Shown here: positions 8,271 to 17,042 of the stretch, in pieces
How the letters are laid out: each line of letters starts with the position of its first letter
How positions within the stretch are numbered: position 1 is the stretch's first letter
NCBI RefSeq assembly: GCF_011320115.1
Contig: NZ_JAANOZ010000007.1
Span: 100,310-164,309 of the forward strand
From: Croceibacterium segetis
GTDB taxonomy: Bacteria > Pseudomonadota > Alphaproteobacteria > Sphingomonadales > Sphingomonadaceae
Length of the DNA stretch: 64,000 nucleotides
Reading direction: 5' to 3'
The notes under the pieces: model-generated
Database searches by the model: none
Told to the model about the DNA's origin: nothing
The model's input: only the letters and a program-made list of their open reading frames with translations
Made by a program: the position numbers and the translations under genes

Positions 8271-9401
8271 CTACCCTTCCAGCCACTCAACCAGACTCGC
8301 CAGGCAATCCCGCGCCAGCAGCTTGCAGCGCTCGGGGCTCCAGCCTTGCGCGGGGTCGGGCAGGTCGGCGTTGTCCTTGAACGGCATTTCCAGCGTCATC
8401 GCGCAGGCGCCGAACCGCTCGGCGAGCTGGTTGGTGCTCATCGTCAGGTTGGCCTTGCCGGCGGCGGCGACGCCGTAGCCCTTGGCGGTCTGGAAGTCGG
8501 GGCTGCGGCGGGCGAGGATCTGCTGGAAGCGGACGTACTTGTCCTGCAGCTCTTGGCTCCATGATGGAATTCCCTCGAACCCGGCGAGGAAGTTCGCGGC
8601 GATCGCCTCGTCGCCGTGGACGTCCATCGCAAAGGCGACTCCGGTCTCGTCCATCGCCCCGCGGATCGCCAGCACCTCCGGCGCGCGGGCGGCCGTCGGC
8701 TCGTGCCACTCGCGATTGAGGTTGGCGCCGACGGCGTTGGTGCGCAGGTGCCCGCGGCGGCTGCCGTCGGGGTTGCAGTTGGGGACCACGTGCAGGCGGC
8801 ATTTGCTCCGCAGCACGCGGGCGACCGGGTCGGCCGGGTCGGTCAGGCACTCGAGCGCGCCTTCCATCCACCATTCGGCCATGCTCTCGCCCGGATGCTG
8901 CCGGGCGTAGAGCCAGACTTGCATCTCGCCGTCGCCCATTTCGAGGCAGTCGATCGGCTGGCCGTCGAGACTGAGGCCGAGGCAACGGTAGTTGACCCCC
9001 TCGGTGGCGGCGACCCCGGAGACCAGGTCGTGATGCCGCTCCATCGAATAGGGCGCGAAATAGGCGAACCAGGCGAGGTCGCCCGCCGGGGTGTAGCGGA
9101 TCGTCAGCGTGCCGCCGTCCTCGCCCTTGTCGTAGCTCGACGGCGCGCGGCCCCAGTAGTCGCGGTCCTCGGAAACGCAGGCATTGTAGTCGGTCCACCC
9201 GCCGGGATAGGCCGAGGCGTTGAGGTTGCCGATCTTGAGCACGAGTTCGCGCCCCGCCGCGCCCGAAACGCGGAAATGGAACCACTGGTAGAAATCGGAC
9301 TGGTGGTCCTTGCGGATCTCGAGCCGGGCGCTGGCGCCGTCGACGGCGATGACTTCGATGTTGCCGCTGTCGAAGGCGGCGTTGATGACGATATCGTTCA
9401 T
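8271..9401 (-). CDS. M14-type zinc carboxypeptidase, cytosolic carboxypeptidase-like
   Basis: A 376-residue cytoplasmic metallopeptidase of the M14 superfamily. The N-terminal beta-sandwich domain (to about residue 115; [11 protein letters not shown]) precedes the catalytic domain, an architecture typical of the cytosolic carboxypeptidase branch. The zinc ligands are H169 and E172 in QHPGES and H262 in DVHGDE; the catalytic base is probably E338 in [22 protein letters not shown] is also characteristic. There is no signal peptide. Its ATG overlaps the stop of the upstream DUF4136 gene (TGATG). Eukaryotic relatives remove glutamates from tubulin tails; the bacterial substrate is unknown. Confidence 0.87.
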   Translation of the reverse strand: MNDIVINAAFDSGNIEVIAVDGASARLEIRKDHQSDFYQWFHFRVSGAAGRELVLKIGNLNASAYPGGWTDYNACVSEDRDYWGRAPSSYDKGEDGGTLTIRYTPAGDLAWFAYFAPYSMERHHDLVSGVAATEGVNYRCLGLSLDGQPIDCLEMGDGEMQVWLYARQHPGESMAEWWMEGALECLTDPADPVARVLRSKCRLHVVPNCNPDGSRRGHLRTNAVGANLNREWHEPTAARAPEVLAIRGAMDETGVAFAMDVHGDEAIAANFLAGFEGIPSWSQELQDKYVRFQQILARRSPDFQTAKGYGVAAAGKANLTMSTNQLAERFGACAMTLEMPFKDNADLPDPAQGWSPERCKLLARDCLASLVEWLEG

Positions 9402-10069
9402 CAGCCCCGGATAGTCTCTCCGTTCTTTCCGGGGAAGCCCGCGAAAAGCGCTTCGGCGAGACGCGCGGCGATCGCCTGGTCGGACCACACGGGATCGCCG
9501 GCGCGGGTGGCGATGTCGGCGCGGCCTTCCCACAGCACGGCGCCGCTGGCCTTGTCGCGGATGCGCGCCTCGAGCCGGGTCGAGAGCAGCGCCTTGCGCG
9601 GCTTCGACAGGTCGATGTTGATTCCCAGCGCCTGATAGGAGCCGCCTCGGCTGGAGACACCGACCGCCATCTCGCCGCTGACCGGCTTGCGCTTGCCCTC
9701 GGCCGGCGCGATCTCGGCGTGGCGGACGGTCAGCTCGACGACCTGGCCGCCGTCGTCCTTCGTTGCGGTGTCGTAGCCGGCGCCGGCCAGCTGGTCGATG
9801 ACCGCGGCTTCGTAAGTCGCTCGCTCGACATCGTCGGCGAGACGGTCGCCTTCCGTGGCGACGGCGATGGTGCCGTGGCCGAGCGCTTGCGCGGCGGTTC
9901 CTACGGCGAGGAAGCGGGTGACCTCGACTTTGCCTTCCTGGCTGCGGTCGCGGGTCACGCTGGGCGAGCGGTCCCAGCCGTAGCGGTCCGCTCCGGGATA
10001 GCCCCAGCGTTGCGCGGCGGCCGGCGAGGCTAGGGCGATGAGGGTGACGACAAGGAGGACGGGGCGCAT
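9401..10069 (-). CDS. DUF4136 secreted protein (first of three in the window)
   Basis: A 222-residue protein with a signal peptide ([20 protein letters not shown]) and a DUF4136-like body: [21 protein letters not shown], a segment on the age of the strand order ([15 protein letters not shown]) and a C-terminal [14 protein letters not shown]. The C-terminal FPG..GET signature recurs in the proteins at 10141-10731 and 40776-41480. Unlike those two it lacks a lipobox cysteine, so it is probably soluble in the periplasm. It is adjacent to and probably duplicated with the next gene; their spacer is only 71 bp. The function of the family is unknown. Confidence 0.78.
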   Translation of the reverse strand: MRPVLLVVTLIALASPAAAQRWGYPGADRYGWDRSPSVTRDRSQEGKVEVTRFLAVGTAAQALGHGTIAVATEGDRLADDVERATYEAAVIDQLAGAGYDTATKDDGGQVVELTVRHAEIAPAEGKRKPVSGEMAVGVSSRGGSYQALGINIDLSKPRKALLSTRLEARIRDKASGAVLWEGRADIATRAGDPVWSDQAIAARLAEALFAGFPGKNGETIRG

Positions 10070-10140
10070 CGGGGGCCTTCCGAAAGGAACGCGACGGCTA
10101 TAGCGCGCCGGCTGTCCGGCGGGTGAACGGATTCGCCCGC

Positions 10141-10731
10141 CTAGCGGACTTCGATCGTCTCGCCCGAGCGGCCGGGGAAGCCGGCAAACAGCGCCGCGAC
10201 CATCTTCGCGGCCGCCGCCTGCGCGCTGCCGTACTTGCTGTTGGCGCTCGCGGCGAACTCGGCGCGGCCTTCCCACAGCGGCTGGCCGCTGGCGCCGTCG
10301 CGGATGATAACCCCGATGCGATTGTCGGCGATCGCCGGCGGCGGACCCGAGAGGTCGATGCCCAACCCCATGCCGAGGCCCGAGCCATATGAGCCGGTCG
10401 AGCCGCCCAGGCCGAAGCTGACCGGATTGCGCTTTCGCCCGGGCTGGTCGACCGCCCGCTCGACGCGCACTTCGGCCACTTGTGCCGCGTCGTTGCCGGC
10501 CACCACCTGGTAGCCGAGCCGGGTCAGCTCGGCCGAGACCGCCTGCCAATACGGCGCGAACTCGAGCGAATTGGCCGTGCCCGGCGCGGCGCGCACGGCG
10601 ATCGGGCCCATGCCCAGCCGCGCCGGCGCGGGGCCGAGGAAGCGCGTCACGGAGACCGGCGAGACATAAGTCTGCGCGCAGCCGCTCAGCAGCAGCGCGG
10701 CAGAGATCGAGGCGAGCATGAGACGGGTCAT
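10141..10731 (-). CDS. DUF4136 lipoprotein (second of three)
   Basis: A 196-residue lipoprotein: the signal peptide ends in the lipobox LLLSGC with the acylated Cys at about 18. The body shares VSVTRFLGP, LTRLGYQVV and LWEGRAEFAAS with its neighbour, and ends with [18 protein letters not shown] Gly-rich stretch (GLGGSTGSYGSGLGMG) lies where the neighbour has [11 protein letters not shown]. It is probably an outer-membrane periplasmic lipoprotein. Tandem duplication with the preceding gene is likely. The upstream spacer (10732-10836) is shared with divergent galE. Confidence 0.82.
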   Translation of the reverse strand: MTRLMLASISAALLLSGCAQTYVSPVSVTRFLGPAPARLGMGPIAVRAAPGTANSLEFAPYWQAVSAELTRLGYQVVAGNDAAQVAEVRVERAVDQPGRKRNPVSFGLGGSTGSYGSGLGMGLGIDLSGPPPAIADNRIGVIIRDGASGQPLWEGRAEFAASANSKYGSAQAAAAKMVAALFAGFPGRSGETIEVR

Positions 10732-10836
10732 GGGCGGTAAACGTCCGAAAGGGCGGCTGGTTGCGGTCTAAGCTTCTCTTTACGAACGGGCAATTGTCAC
10801 TCGCCGCCTATCGAGATCGTGCTAACGGGGCCGGCG

Positions 10837-11844
10837 ATGGCCCAGAAGCACCCCGTCCTCGTCACCGGCGGCGCCGGTTATATCGGCAGCCACGCCGTGC
10901 TCGCGCTGCGCGATGCCGGCTGGCCGGTGGCGGTGATCGACAACCTCGTCACCGGCTTTCGCTTTGCCGTGCCCGAGGGGGTGCCGTTCTACGAAGGCGA
11001 CGTCGCGGATGGCGCGCTGCTGGCGCGGATCTTCGCCGAGCAGGGCACGCGGGCCATCATGCATTTCGCCGGCTCGATCGTGGTCCCGGAATCGGTCGAG
11101 AACCCGCTCAAGTACTATCACAACAACACCGCCAAGAGCCGCACGCTGATCGAAGCGGCGGTGACGGCGGGGGTCCCGCACTTCATCTTCAGCTCGACCG
11201 CGGCGATTTACGGCATTCCCGAGGTTTCGCCGGTTACCGAAGATACGCCTGCGCTGCCGATCAACCCTTACGGCTGGTCGAAGCTGATGACCGAGCGGAT
11301 GCTGGCCGACACCGCGGCGGCACATCCATTGAACTACTGCGCCTTGCGCTATTTCAACGTCGCCGGGGCCGACCCGCAAGGGCGCAGCGGGCAATCGACC
11401 GCCGGGGCGACGCACCTGATCAAGGTCGCGGTCGAGGCGGCGCTCGGCAAGCGCGACCATGTCAGCGTGTTCGGCACCGACTACGATACGCCCGACGGCA
11501 CCGGCGTTCGCGACTACATCCACGTCAGCGACCTCGCCGCCGCTCACGTCCTCGCGCTCGAGGCGCTTATCGCCGAGCCGGCGCGTTCGCTGACCTTGAA
11601 CTGCGGCTATGGCCGGGGGTTCTCGGTGCTCGAGGTGCTCGACGCGGTCGACCGGCTGACCGGCGCGCGCGTCGAGCGCCGCATCCAAGGCCGCCGCGCC
11701 GGCGATGCGCCGTCGCTGGTGTCCGACAATGGTCGCATCAAGGCAACGCTACCCTGGGTGCCGCAATATGCCGAGCTCGACACCATCGTGCGTCATGCGC
11801 TGCAGTGGGAACGCAAGCTCGACGATATGCGCCCGCGCGCTTGA
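10837..11844 (+). CDS. galE: UDP-glucose 4-epimerase
   Basis: Interconverts UDP-glucose and UDP-galactose with tightly bound NAD, supplying galactose for surface polysaccharides. It is an extended short-chain dehydrogenase with the nucleotide-binding VTGGAGYIGSH at the N-terminus, FSSTAAIYG carrying the catalytic Ser/Thr, and the YxxxK pair at about Y145/K149 (YGWSK). NYCALRYFNVAGADP and GTGVRDYIHVSDLA are GalE-specific. I start at the ATG at 10837; a GTG six codons earlier is possible. At 335 residues the length is normal. No other sugar-nucleotide gene is adjacent. Confidence 0.94.
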   Translation: MAQKHPVLVTGGAGYIGSHAVLALRDAGWPVAVIDNLVTGFRFAVPEGVPFYEGDVADGALLARIFAEQGTRAIMHFAGSIVVPESVENPLKYYHNNTAKSRTLIEAAVTAGVPHFIFSSTAAIYGIPEVSPVTEDTPALPINPYGWSKLMTERMLADTAAAHPLNYCALRYFNVAGADPQGRSGQSTAGATHLIKVAVEAALGKRDHVSVFGTDYDTPDGTGVRDYIHVSDLAAAHVLALEALIAEPARSLTLNCGYGRGFSVLEVLDAVDRLTGARVERRIQGRRAGDAPSLVSDNGRIKATLPWVPQYAELDTIVRHALQWERKLDDMRPRA

Positions 11845-11931
11845 CTTCGCGGCCATGCCTCCGTAACGGCGCGGCCTTGAGATTGCGGCATCGGGGACCA
11901 TCTCCGGTGCCTTCATTTTTGGAAAATCACC

Positions 11932-12057
11932 ATGAAGATCGTCAACAGCCTCAAGTCGCTCAAGGGCCGCCACCGCGATAACCGCGTGATTCGCCGCCGC
12001 GGCCGGGTCTATGTGATCAACAAGACCAACCGCCGCTTCAAGGCGCGCCAGGGCTAA
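11932..12057 (+). CDS. rpmJ: 50S ribosomal protein L36
   Basis: A 41-residue, very basic protein beginning [18 protein letters not shown] and ending RRFKARQG. This is the zinc-free, cysteine-less (type B) L36 found in alphaproteobacteria. It is a monocistronic gene with its own intrinsic terminator 43 bp downstream. L36 binds 23S rRNA near the peptidyl-transferase region. The gene is short enough to be missed by automatic ORF cut-offs. Confidence 0.95.
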   Translation: MKIVNSLKSLKGRHRDNRVIRRRGRVYVINKTNRRFKARQG

Positions 12058-12099
12058 TGTCCGCCGCGCCGCGATTCGTTCGCGGCCGCGATGACCTGC

Positions 12100-12127
12100 A
12101 AGGCCTCCGAGGTTTCGGAGGCCTTTT
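12100..12127 (+). terminator. Intrinsic terminator of rpmJ
   Basis: A perfect 11-bp stem (AAGGCCTCCGA, 12100-12110, with TCGGAGGCCTT, 12115-12125) closes a 4-nt loop and runs into TTTT. It ends just before the start codon of the next gene at 12130. Confidence 0.9.
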
Positions 12128-12129
12128 GC

Positions 12130-12744
12130 ATGGCTGACGCGCCGCAAGCGGTCGTCTTCGACATCGGGCGGGTCCTCTACGACTGGAACCTGCGCTACCT
12201 GTTCGAGAAGCTGATCCACGACAGGCAAGAGCTCGACCACTTCCTCGCCACCGTAATCACCGAGGAATGGCACTTCCAGTCCGACGCCGGACGCCCGCTC
12301 GCCGAGATGGTACCCGAGCTCAAGGCGCGATTCCCCCAGCACGCGGCGCTGATCGACGCCTATCGCGATCGCTTCGAGGAGACCCTGCCGCACGCGATTC
12401 CCGGGACGCATGAGATCGTCCGCCGGCTCGCCGCCAGGGGTGTCCCGCTCTACGCGCTGACCAATTTCGGCGCCGAGTTCTGGGCCCGCACGCGGAGCGG
12501 CTGGCCGATCTTCGACTTGTTCGCCGACGTGCTCGTTTCTGGGGAGGAGCGGGTCGCCAAGCCCGATCCGGCGATCTTCGCGATCGCCGAGCGGCGTTTC
12601 GGAAGCGTGCCGGGAGAACTGTTCTTCACCGACGACAATCCGGCCAACGTCGCCGCGGCGCGGGCGCGCGGCTGGCACGCGCACCTGTTCGAAGGCGCCG
12701 CCGGGCTGGAAGCCGAGCTCGTTCGCGTGGGCCTGCTCGGCTGA
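12130..12744 (+). CDS. HAD-superfamily hydrolase, YihX-like phosphatase
   Basis: A 204-residue HAD-IA phosphatase. Motif I is VVFDIGRVLYDW (DxGxV, as in the YihX glucose-1-phosphatase group, rather than DxD), motif II is ALTNFG, motif III is VAKPDPAIF and motif IV is FFTDDNPANV. A helical cap lies between motifs I and II. The ATG at 12130 (MADAPQAVVF) is preferred: an earlier ATG at 12091 would place the terminator hairpin inside the coding region. The substrate is unknown, probably a small phosphorylated metabolite. Confidence 0.87.
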   Translation: MADAPQAVVFDIGRVLYDWNLRYLFEKLIHDRQELDHFLATVITEEWHFQSDAGRPLAEMVPELKARFPQHAALIDAYRDRFEETLPHAIPGTHEIVRRLAARGVPLYALTNFGAEFWARTRSGWPIFDLFADVLVSGEERVAKPDPAIFAIAERRFGSVPGELFFTDDNPANVAAARARGWHAHLFEGAAGLEAELVRVGLLG

Positions 12745-13041
12745 TCAGCCGTTGCAGCGGGCAAGGTCGTCCGGCGCGAGTTCCTCACCGGCGAAGCTGA
12801 AGCGGACGACCGCCGAGGTCTGCTTGGCCAGCCGCTTGCACATCACTTCGGGCCGGCCAGTGCCCTTGCCGGCGTAGCACCGGGTGCCCTCGCACATCCA
12901 CAGCACGCCGCCGGCGATCACCTTGCTGTCGGCGGCGGGCTGGGACAACTCGGCCCGGTAGTACGGGCCGCTGTCCTTCGCTGCGAGCGGGGCAGCGGCG
13001 AGAGCGGCGAGAAACACGGCGGAAGTAAGGGGACGAAGCAT
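12745..13041 (-). CDS. CC_3452-like secreted protein
   Basis: A 98-residue protein with a signal peptide ending AAPLAA and four cysteines in the body (WMCEGTRCYAG, VMCKRLAK and a final ARCNG). The pattern of W-x-C, a second Cys, RPEV.CKRLAK, VRFSFAG and LARCN matches the small CC_3452 family of Caulobacter and sphingomonads, whose function is unknown. Disulfides are likely in the periplasm. I start at the ATG at 13041, which gives the signal peptide; the frame is open further upstream. It is convergent with the HAD gene with no gap and divergent from hxlR. Confidence 0.75.
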   Translation of the reverse strand: MLRPLTSAVFLAALAAAPLAAKDSGPYYRAELSQPAADSKVIAGGVLWMCEGTRCYAGKGTGRPEVMCKRLAKQTSAVVRFSFAGEELAPDDLARCNG

Positions 13042-13187
13042 CGCAGGTCCTTTCGCGGCCGATCGGTTGCATTGAAAAATCGGTTGCGATTCGCCACCTA
13101 GTAAGATGCGTTGCAGGTTGCAACTCAAAACTGTTTAGTTTGCCGGATGCCTGCGATGTGCGGTATTCCGGCCTTGAAAGGATCCCG

Positions 13188-13649
13188 ATGGGCCACCTGC
13201 ACGAAGACATGCGCGAGATCGCCCAATGCGGGTTGCCGAGCGCGCTCGAGGTGATGGGAGAGCGCTGGTCGTTCATGATCCTGCGCGCGAGCTTCAACGG
13301 GATCCGCCATTTCGAGGACTTCCAGGGCCAGCTCGGCATCGCCCGCAACATCCTCTCGAATCGCCTGCACCGGCTGGTCGAGAACGGCATCCTCAAGCGC
13401 GAGCCGGTCCCGGACGACCGCCGCCGGGTCGAGTACCGCCTGACCGAGAAGGGCATCGACTTGCTGCCGACGCTGGTCGCCCTCAGGCAATGGGGCGAGA
13501 AGTACAGCGCGCGCACGCAGTCGAGCCTGACGATCGTCGACGCGCGCGACCGCAAACCGATCGCGCCGATCCGCCTGCACGCCGCCGACGGGCGCCCGCT
13601 GCGCTACGAAGAACTCGACTGGGAAGAATCGGAGAAGGTCGGAAAATGA
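13188..13649 (+). CDS. HxlR-family transcriptional regulator
   Basis: A 153-residue winged-helix regulator: a Cys near the N-terminus (AQCGLPSALEVMGERWSFM), the DNA-binding GIARNILSNRLHRLVENGIL and the wing YRLTEKGIDLL. In HxlR/HypR-like proteins the early Cys can sense oxidants or electrophiles. The ATG at 13188 follows GAAAGGA. The GFA-type gene downstream overlaps its stop (ATGA), so this regulator probably controls its own two-gene operon in response to aldehydes or thiol stress; that link is an inference. Confidence 0.9.
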   Translation: MGHLHEDMREIAQCGLPSALEVMGERWSFMILRASFNGIRHFEDFQGQLGIARNILSNRLHRLVENGILKREPVPDDRRRVEYRLTEKGIDLLPTLVALRQWGEKYSARTQSSLTIVDARDRKPIAPIRLHAADGRPLRYEELDWEESEKVGK

Positions 13650-14068
13650 GTCACAGTGGGCGATGCAACTGCGGCGCGGTCAGCGCGACGATGGCCGGCG
13701 AGCCGGTCGCCGTGAGGGTGTGCTGGTGCCGCCAATGCCAGAAAGCCGCCGCCGGTGGGCCGACGCACAATGCGATGTTCAGGACCGAGGACGTTTCGCT
13801 CTCCGGCGAGTTGAGTTCGTGGAGCTACCGCGCGCCGAGCGGCAACACGCTGACGATGCATAATTGTCCAACGTGCTCGACGCCGGTTTTTGCGCAAAGC
13901 TCCGCGCGGCCGCAGTTCACGACCTTCCGCCTCGGCTTCCTCGACGAAGGGCACGGCCTCGCACCGAGCGTGGCGATCTGGACCGAAGAAATGCCCGCCT
14001 GGGCCAGGCTCGATCCGGCGATGGAAAGCTGGCCCCAGCAGCCTCCGCCACCGCCCCAAGCGAACTGA
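13646..14068 (+). CDS. GFA (glutathione-dependent formaldehyde-activating) family protein
   Basis: A 140-residue zinc protein of the GFA/CENP-V superfamily. The cysteine pattern is CNCGAV, then VCWCRQCQK, and a later NCPTCSTPVF, matching the zinc sites of glutathione-dependent formaldehyde-activating enzymes. Many members are uncharacterised and true formaldehyde activation has been questioned. The start overlaps the regulator stop as ATGA. The C-terminus ends in a short Pro tract (PQQPPPPPQ). Confidence 0.85.
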   Translation: MSHSGRCNCGAVSATMAGEPVAVRVCWCRQCQKAAAGGPTHNAMFRTEDVSLSGELSSWSYRAPSGNTLTMHNCPTCSTPVFAQSSARPQFTTFRLGFLDEGHGLAPSVAIWTEEMPAWARLDPAMESWPQQPPPPPQAN

Positions 14069-14070
14069 GC

Positions 14071-14313
14071 TCAGTCCTTCTTCGCGGGATCTTTCTCTTC
14101 CGCGTCGACCGTCACCTTGCTCGGTGGAGCGATCTCGGGATGCTTCGAAGCCAGTTTGCGTTCGCGATCCTCGTCTTCGTCCTTCATGCCCTTGCGGAAC
14201 TCGCGCATGCCCTTGCCGAAGTCGCCCATGGTCTCGGCAATCTTGCCGCGGCCAAACAGCACCAGCACGACCAGTGCGACGATGATCCAGTGAAACGCCG
14301 AAAACGAACCCAT
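14071..14313 (-). CDS. tatA: Sec-independent translocase subunit TatA/TatE
   Basis: An 80-residue protein with one N-terminal membrane span ([14 protein letters not shown]), the FGRGK hinge and an amphipathic helix ([20 protein letters not shown]), then an acidic/basic hydrophilic tail. TatA oligomers form the pore that carries folded twin-arginine proteins. tatB and tatC are not next to it, so this is a stand-alone tatA/tatE copy. It converges on the GFA gene with a 2-bp gap. Confidence 0.92.
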   Translation of the reverse strand: MGSFSAFHWIIVALVVLVLFGRGKIAETMGDFGKGMREFRKGMKDEDEDRERKLASKHPEIAPPSKVTVDAEEKDPAKKD

Positions 14314-14369
14314 GACAAAGAGACTCCTAGCGAGGTCCGCGCCATAGCAGGCCTCGCCTGAATGGGAAA

Positions 14370-15878
14370 CTAAGCCCGCGGCGGCTGTCGGCGATAGCTG
14401 AGCGCCTCGGCGACGTGAATCCGCCCGACTTGTTCGGCGCCGGCGAGGTCGGCGATCGTGCGGGCGACGCGGAGCATGCGGGTGTAGCCGCGCGCCGAGA
14501 GGCGCATCGCTTCGGCCGCCTGCATCAGCAGCTTGCGCCCCGATTCGTCGGGGGTGGCGAATTTCTCGAGTGCATCGCCGTCGAGCTCGGCGTTGGTGCG
14601 CGCGCCGGCCTCGGCCGAGCGCGCGGTCTGGATCGCGCGAGCGGCGGCGACGCGAGCGGCGACTTCGGCGCTGCCCTCGGCAGGCGGCGGCAGCGCGAGG
14701 TCGCTCGCGCTGACCGGATCAACCTCCACGTGCAGGTCGATGCGATCGAGCAGCGGGCCGGAGACCTTGCTCTGGTAGTCGGCGGCACAACGCGGCGCGC
14801 GGCTGCAGGCGAGCGCGGCGTCGCCGAGATGGCCGCAGCGGCACGGGTTCATCGCGGCGACCAGCTGCACGCGCGCCGGGTAGGTGACGTGGGCGTTGGC
14901 GCGGGCGACGCTGACTTCGCCGGTCTCGAGCGGCTGGCGAAGCGAATCGAGCACCGCACGCTGGAATTCGGGCAGCTCGTCGAGGAACAGCACGCCGAGA
15001 TGCGCCAGGCTGACCTCGCCCGGCTTGACCCGCAACCCACCGCCGGTGAGCGCGGCGATCGAAGCCGAATGGTGCGGGTCGCGGTAGGGCCGCCGGCGGC
15101 TGATCCGCCCGCCCTCGAGCATTCCGGCGACCGACTGCACCATCGAGGCTTCGAGCGCCTCGGCGGGTGTCATGAAGGGCAGGATGCCGGGCAGGCAGCT
15201 CGCCATGAGCGACTTGCCCGCGCCGGGCGGGCCGATCATCAAGAGGTTGTGTCCGCCCGAAGCGGCGATCTCGAGCGCGCGCTTGGCGGTTTCCTGGCCC
15301 TTGACCATCTTGAGGTCCGGTCCGGGTTCTGGCGGGTCGGCTTCGCCTTGGCGGGGCTCCGGCAGGGTCTGCACGCCCTTGAGGTGATTGAGAAGGCTGA
15401 CGAGGTTGGGCGCAGCACAGATGGGAATGCCGCTCGCCCAGCGCGCCTCGGCGCCTTGCGCGGCGGGACAGATAAGCCCTTTGCCGGCGGCGCTGGCATG
15501 CAGCGCGGCGAGCAGCACGCCGGGCGAGGGGACCACGCGCCCGTCGAGCGCCAGCTCGCCCACCGCGATCCAGTCGGTCAGCTGTTCGGCGTCGGTCACG
15601 CCCATGGCGGCGAGCAGGGCGAGCGCGATCGGCAAGTCGTAGTGGCTGCCTTCCTTGGGCAGATCGGCTGGCGAGAGGTTGATGGTGATCCGCTTGGGCG
15701 GCAGCGCCAGGCCCATCGCGGCGAGCGCGGCGTGGACCCGCTCACGGCTTTCGCCGACCGCCTTGTCGGGCAGACCGACGAGATTGAACTTCGGCAAACC
15801 CGGGGCGATCTGGCATTGCACCTCGACGGCGCGCGCCTCCAGCCCGAGATAGGCGACCGTCGATACCAGTGCGACCAC
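14370..15878 (-). CDS. YifB/ComM family AAA ATPase (Mg chelatase-like)
   Basis: A 502-residue AAA+ protein. ComM, its characterised relative, is a helicase that extends branch migration during natural transformation. The N-terminal ChlI-like domain ([23 protein letters not shown]) precedes the ATPase domain with Walker [10 protein letters not shown], Walker [13 protein letters not shown] and the RYRDPHH-like [10 protein letters not shown] motif, then a C-terminal Cys-containing [11 protein letters not shown] start at the GTG at 15878 ([14 protein letters not shown]) with AGGGGAAT upstream; the open frame continues 94 codons further but without family similarity. Confidence 0.9.
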   Translation of the reverse strand: MVALVSTVAYLGLEARAVEVQCQIAPGLPKFNLVGLPDKAVGESRERVHAALAAMGLALPPKRITINLSPADLPKEGSHYDLPIALALLAAMGVTDAEQLTDWIAVGELALDGRVVPSPGVLLAALHASAAGKGLICPAAQGAEARWASGIPICAAPNLVSLLNHLKGVQTLPEPRQGEADPPEPGPDLKMVKGQETAKRALEIAASGGHNLLMIGPPGAGKSLMASCLPGILPFMTPAEALEASMVQSVAGMLEGGRISRRRPYRDPHHSASIAALTGGGLRVKPGEVSLAHLGVLFLDELPEFQRAVLDSLRQPLETGEVSVARANAHVTYPARVQLVAAMNPCRCGHLGDAALACSRAPRCAADYQSKVSGPLLDRIDLHVEVDPVSASDLALPPPAEGSAEVAARVAAARAIQTARSAEAGARTNAELDGDALEKFATPDESGRKLLMQAAEAMRLSARGYTRMLRVARTIADLAGAEQVGRIHVAEALSYRRQPPRA

Positions 15879-16075
15879 GTGATTCCCCTGACGTGAGGAG
15901 GTGATAGCGTCGCGCAAGCCATTGTCGAGACTGGACAAGTCCGTTATCGGGAACTTTCCGATCCGCAATGGTAAATCCGGCGGCAACCGGGTTCCTTCAC
16001 TCGGCGTCATCCCTCGTCGCGCAGCTTTGGCGCAGCGCCGCCGGTTGTGCCCGAACACCACAATCGTGCGACGAG

Positions 16076-16122
16076 CCTCGCCGCGAGCGTACCGATCGGG
16101 GGCTCGGTACGCTCGGGCGAGG
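16076..16122. repeat. Long imperfect hairpin upstream of rpmH
   Basis: The inner arms CGAGCGTACCGA (16084-16095) and TCGGTACGCTCG (16104-16115) pair perfectly over 12 bp with an 8-nt loop. The stem continues with CCTCGCC (16076-16082) and GGCGAGG (16116-16122) after one bulged G at 16083, about 19 bp in all. No T-run follows on either strand, so it is not a simple terminator. Confidence 0.75.
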
Positions 16123-16182
16123 TGAAGCTCGCTCCGTCTTGACTTGGCGAGCACGCTCAACTAACCGCGCGCTCTATCGGGA

Positions 16183-16208
16183 GGCCGCCTTTACCGGCGG
16201 CCGTTTTT
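16183..16208 (+). terminator. Terminator-like hairpin in the rpmH leader
   Basis: GGCCGCC (16183-16189), a 6-nt loop and GGCGGCC (16196-16202), followed by GTTTTTA. It lies only 22 bp before the rpmH start codon and downstream of the only plausible promoter region, so it could act as an attenuator rather than as the end of an upstream gene. Confidence 0.65.
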
Positions 16209-16230
16209 ATTGATTTTCGAGGACTTCGCC

Positions 16231-16365
16231 ATGAAGCGCACTTTCCAGCCGTCGAACCTTGTTCGCGCCCGCCGTCACGGCTTCCGCGCCCGCAAGGCGA
16301 CCGTCGGCGGCCGCAAGGTCCTGCGCGCCCGTCGCGCCCGCGGCCGCAAGAAGCTCAGCGCCTGA
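16231..16365 (+). CDS. rpmH: 50S ribosomal protein L34
   Basis: A 44-residue, very basic protein starting [19 protein letters not shown] and ending RGRKKLSA, the standard L34 sequence. It is first in the conserved order rpmH-rnpA-yidD-yidC-engB. In many bacteria this cluster adjoins dnaA, but here dnaA is about 13 kb away. Its expression may be limited by the hairpin in its leader. Confidence 0.97.
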   Translation: MKRTFQPSNLVRARRHGFRARKATVGGRKVLRARRARGRKKLSA

Positions 16366-16439
16366 TTTAAACGCTTGGTAGAGAGCTGACTCGCGACCCG
16401 CTGGTCGCGCATCGAATCAGTGCCTACATCGGCGTCGCA

Positions 16440-16805
16440 ATGGGCGACCCCATCTCCGTTCTGCGCAAGCGCGCCGAATTCGTCGCGGCCAACAAGGGCT
16501 TGCGCAACGCGCGCGTGGGCTTCGTCCTGCTGACCCTGCCGAATGCCGGCGCAGGCAAGCGCTTCGGCGTCACCGTCACCAAGAAGATCGGCAACGCTGT
16601 CGTCCGCAACCGGATGAAGCGCCGCTTCCGCGAGCTGCTACGTGCCGCGCTGCCGGACGAGGGCCTGCCCGATACCGATCATGTGCTGATCGGCCGCGAG
16701 GGCGGGGTCGAGCGCGACTTCGCCACGATGCAGGGGGAGCTTTCCGCCGCCCTGGCTCGGGCCCGCGAAGGCAAAGGCGATCCGGCGAGGCGGCGACGGC
16801 GATGA
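16440..16805 (+). CDS. rnpA: Ribonuclease P protein component
   Basis: The protein subunit that helps RNase P RNA cleave 5' leaders from tRNA precursors. It is a 121-residue basic protein with KRAEFVAANKG at the N-terminus and the diagnostic RNA-binding motif within KIGNAVVRNRMKRRFRELL. The C-terminus ends in an Arg run (ARRRRR) that overlaps the yidD start. The ATG at 16440 is the most upstream plausible start; homologues often begin a few residues later. Confidence 0.94.
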   Translation: MGDPISVLRKRAEFVAANKGLRNARVGFVLLTLPNAGAGKRFGVTVTKKIGNAVVRNRMKRRFRELLRAALPDEGLPDTDHVLIGREGGVERDFATMQGELSAALARAREGKGDPARRRRR

Positions 16806-17011
16806 AAGAGCTCCTGATCCTTCTCGCCAAGGGATGGCAGCTCGGCCCGTCGCGCGTGCTGCCGCCTTCGTGCCGCTACCAGCCTTCGTGCAGCGAATAC
16901 GCCATCGAAGCACTGGGAAAACATGGCGCGATCAAGGGTGGATGGATGACGGCGAAGCGGCTAATGCGCTGCCACCCCTGGGGGGGACATGGCTATGACC
17001 CGGTGCCCTGA
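16802..17011 (+). CDS. yidD: Membrane protein insertion efficiency factor YidD
   Basis: A 69-residue inner-face membrane-associated protein that aids YidC-dependent insertion. It has the conserved SCRYQPSCSEYAIEAL with two cysteines, GWMTAKRLMRCHPWGGHGYDPVP at the end (third cysteine), and an amphipathic N-terminal helix. Its ATG overlaps the rnpA stop (ATGA), and yidC begins 31 bp later. Confidence 0.95.
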   Translation: MKELLILLAKGWQLGPSRVLPPSCRYQPSCSEYAIEALGKHGAIKGGWMTAKRLMRCHPWGGHGYDPVP

Positions 17012-17042
17012 ATGCGCCGTTCGATTGAATTAGGGACCATCG

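Larger units (their letters stand above)
15879..16230. other. Divergent spacer between yifB and rpmH
   Basis: A 352-bp region with no convincing gene. It holds a strong hairpin at 16076-16122, a weak -35-like TTGACT at 16139-16144 for the rightward rpmH transcript, and a terminator-like hairpin just upstream of rpmH at 16183-16208. Translated ORFs here have no family features. Confidence 0.6.

Noticed and set aside
12091..12129. Upstream start for the HAD gene
   Set aside because: It would include the rpmJ terminator hairpin in the coding region; the ATG at 12130 fits the family.
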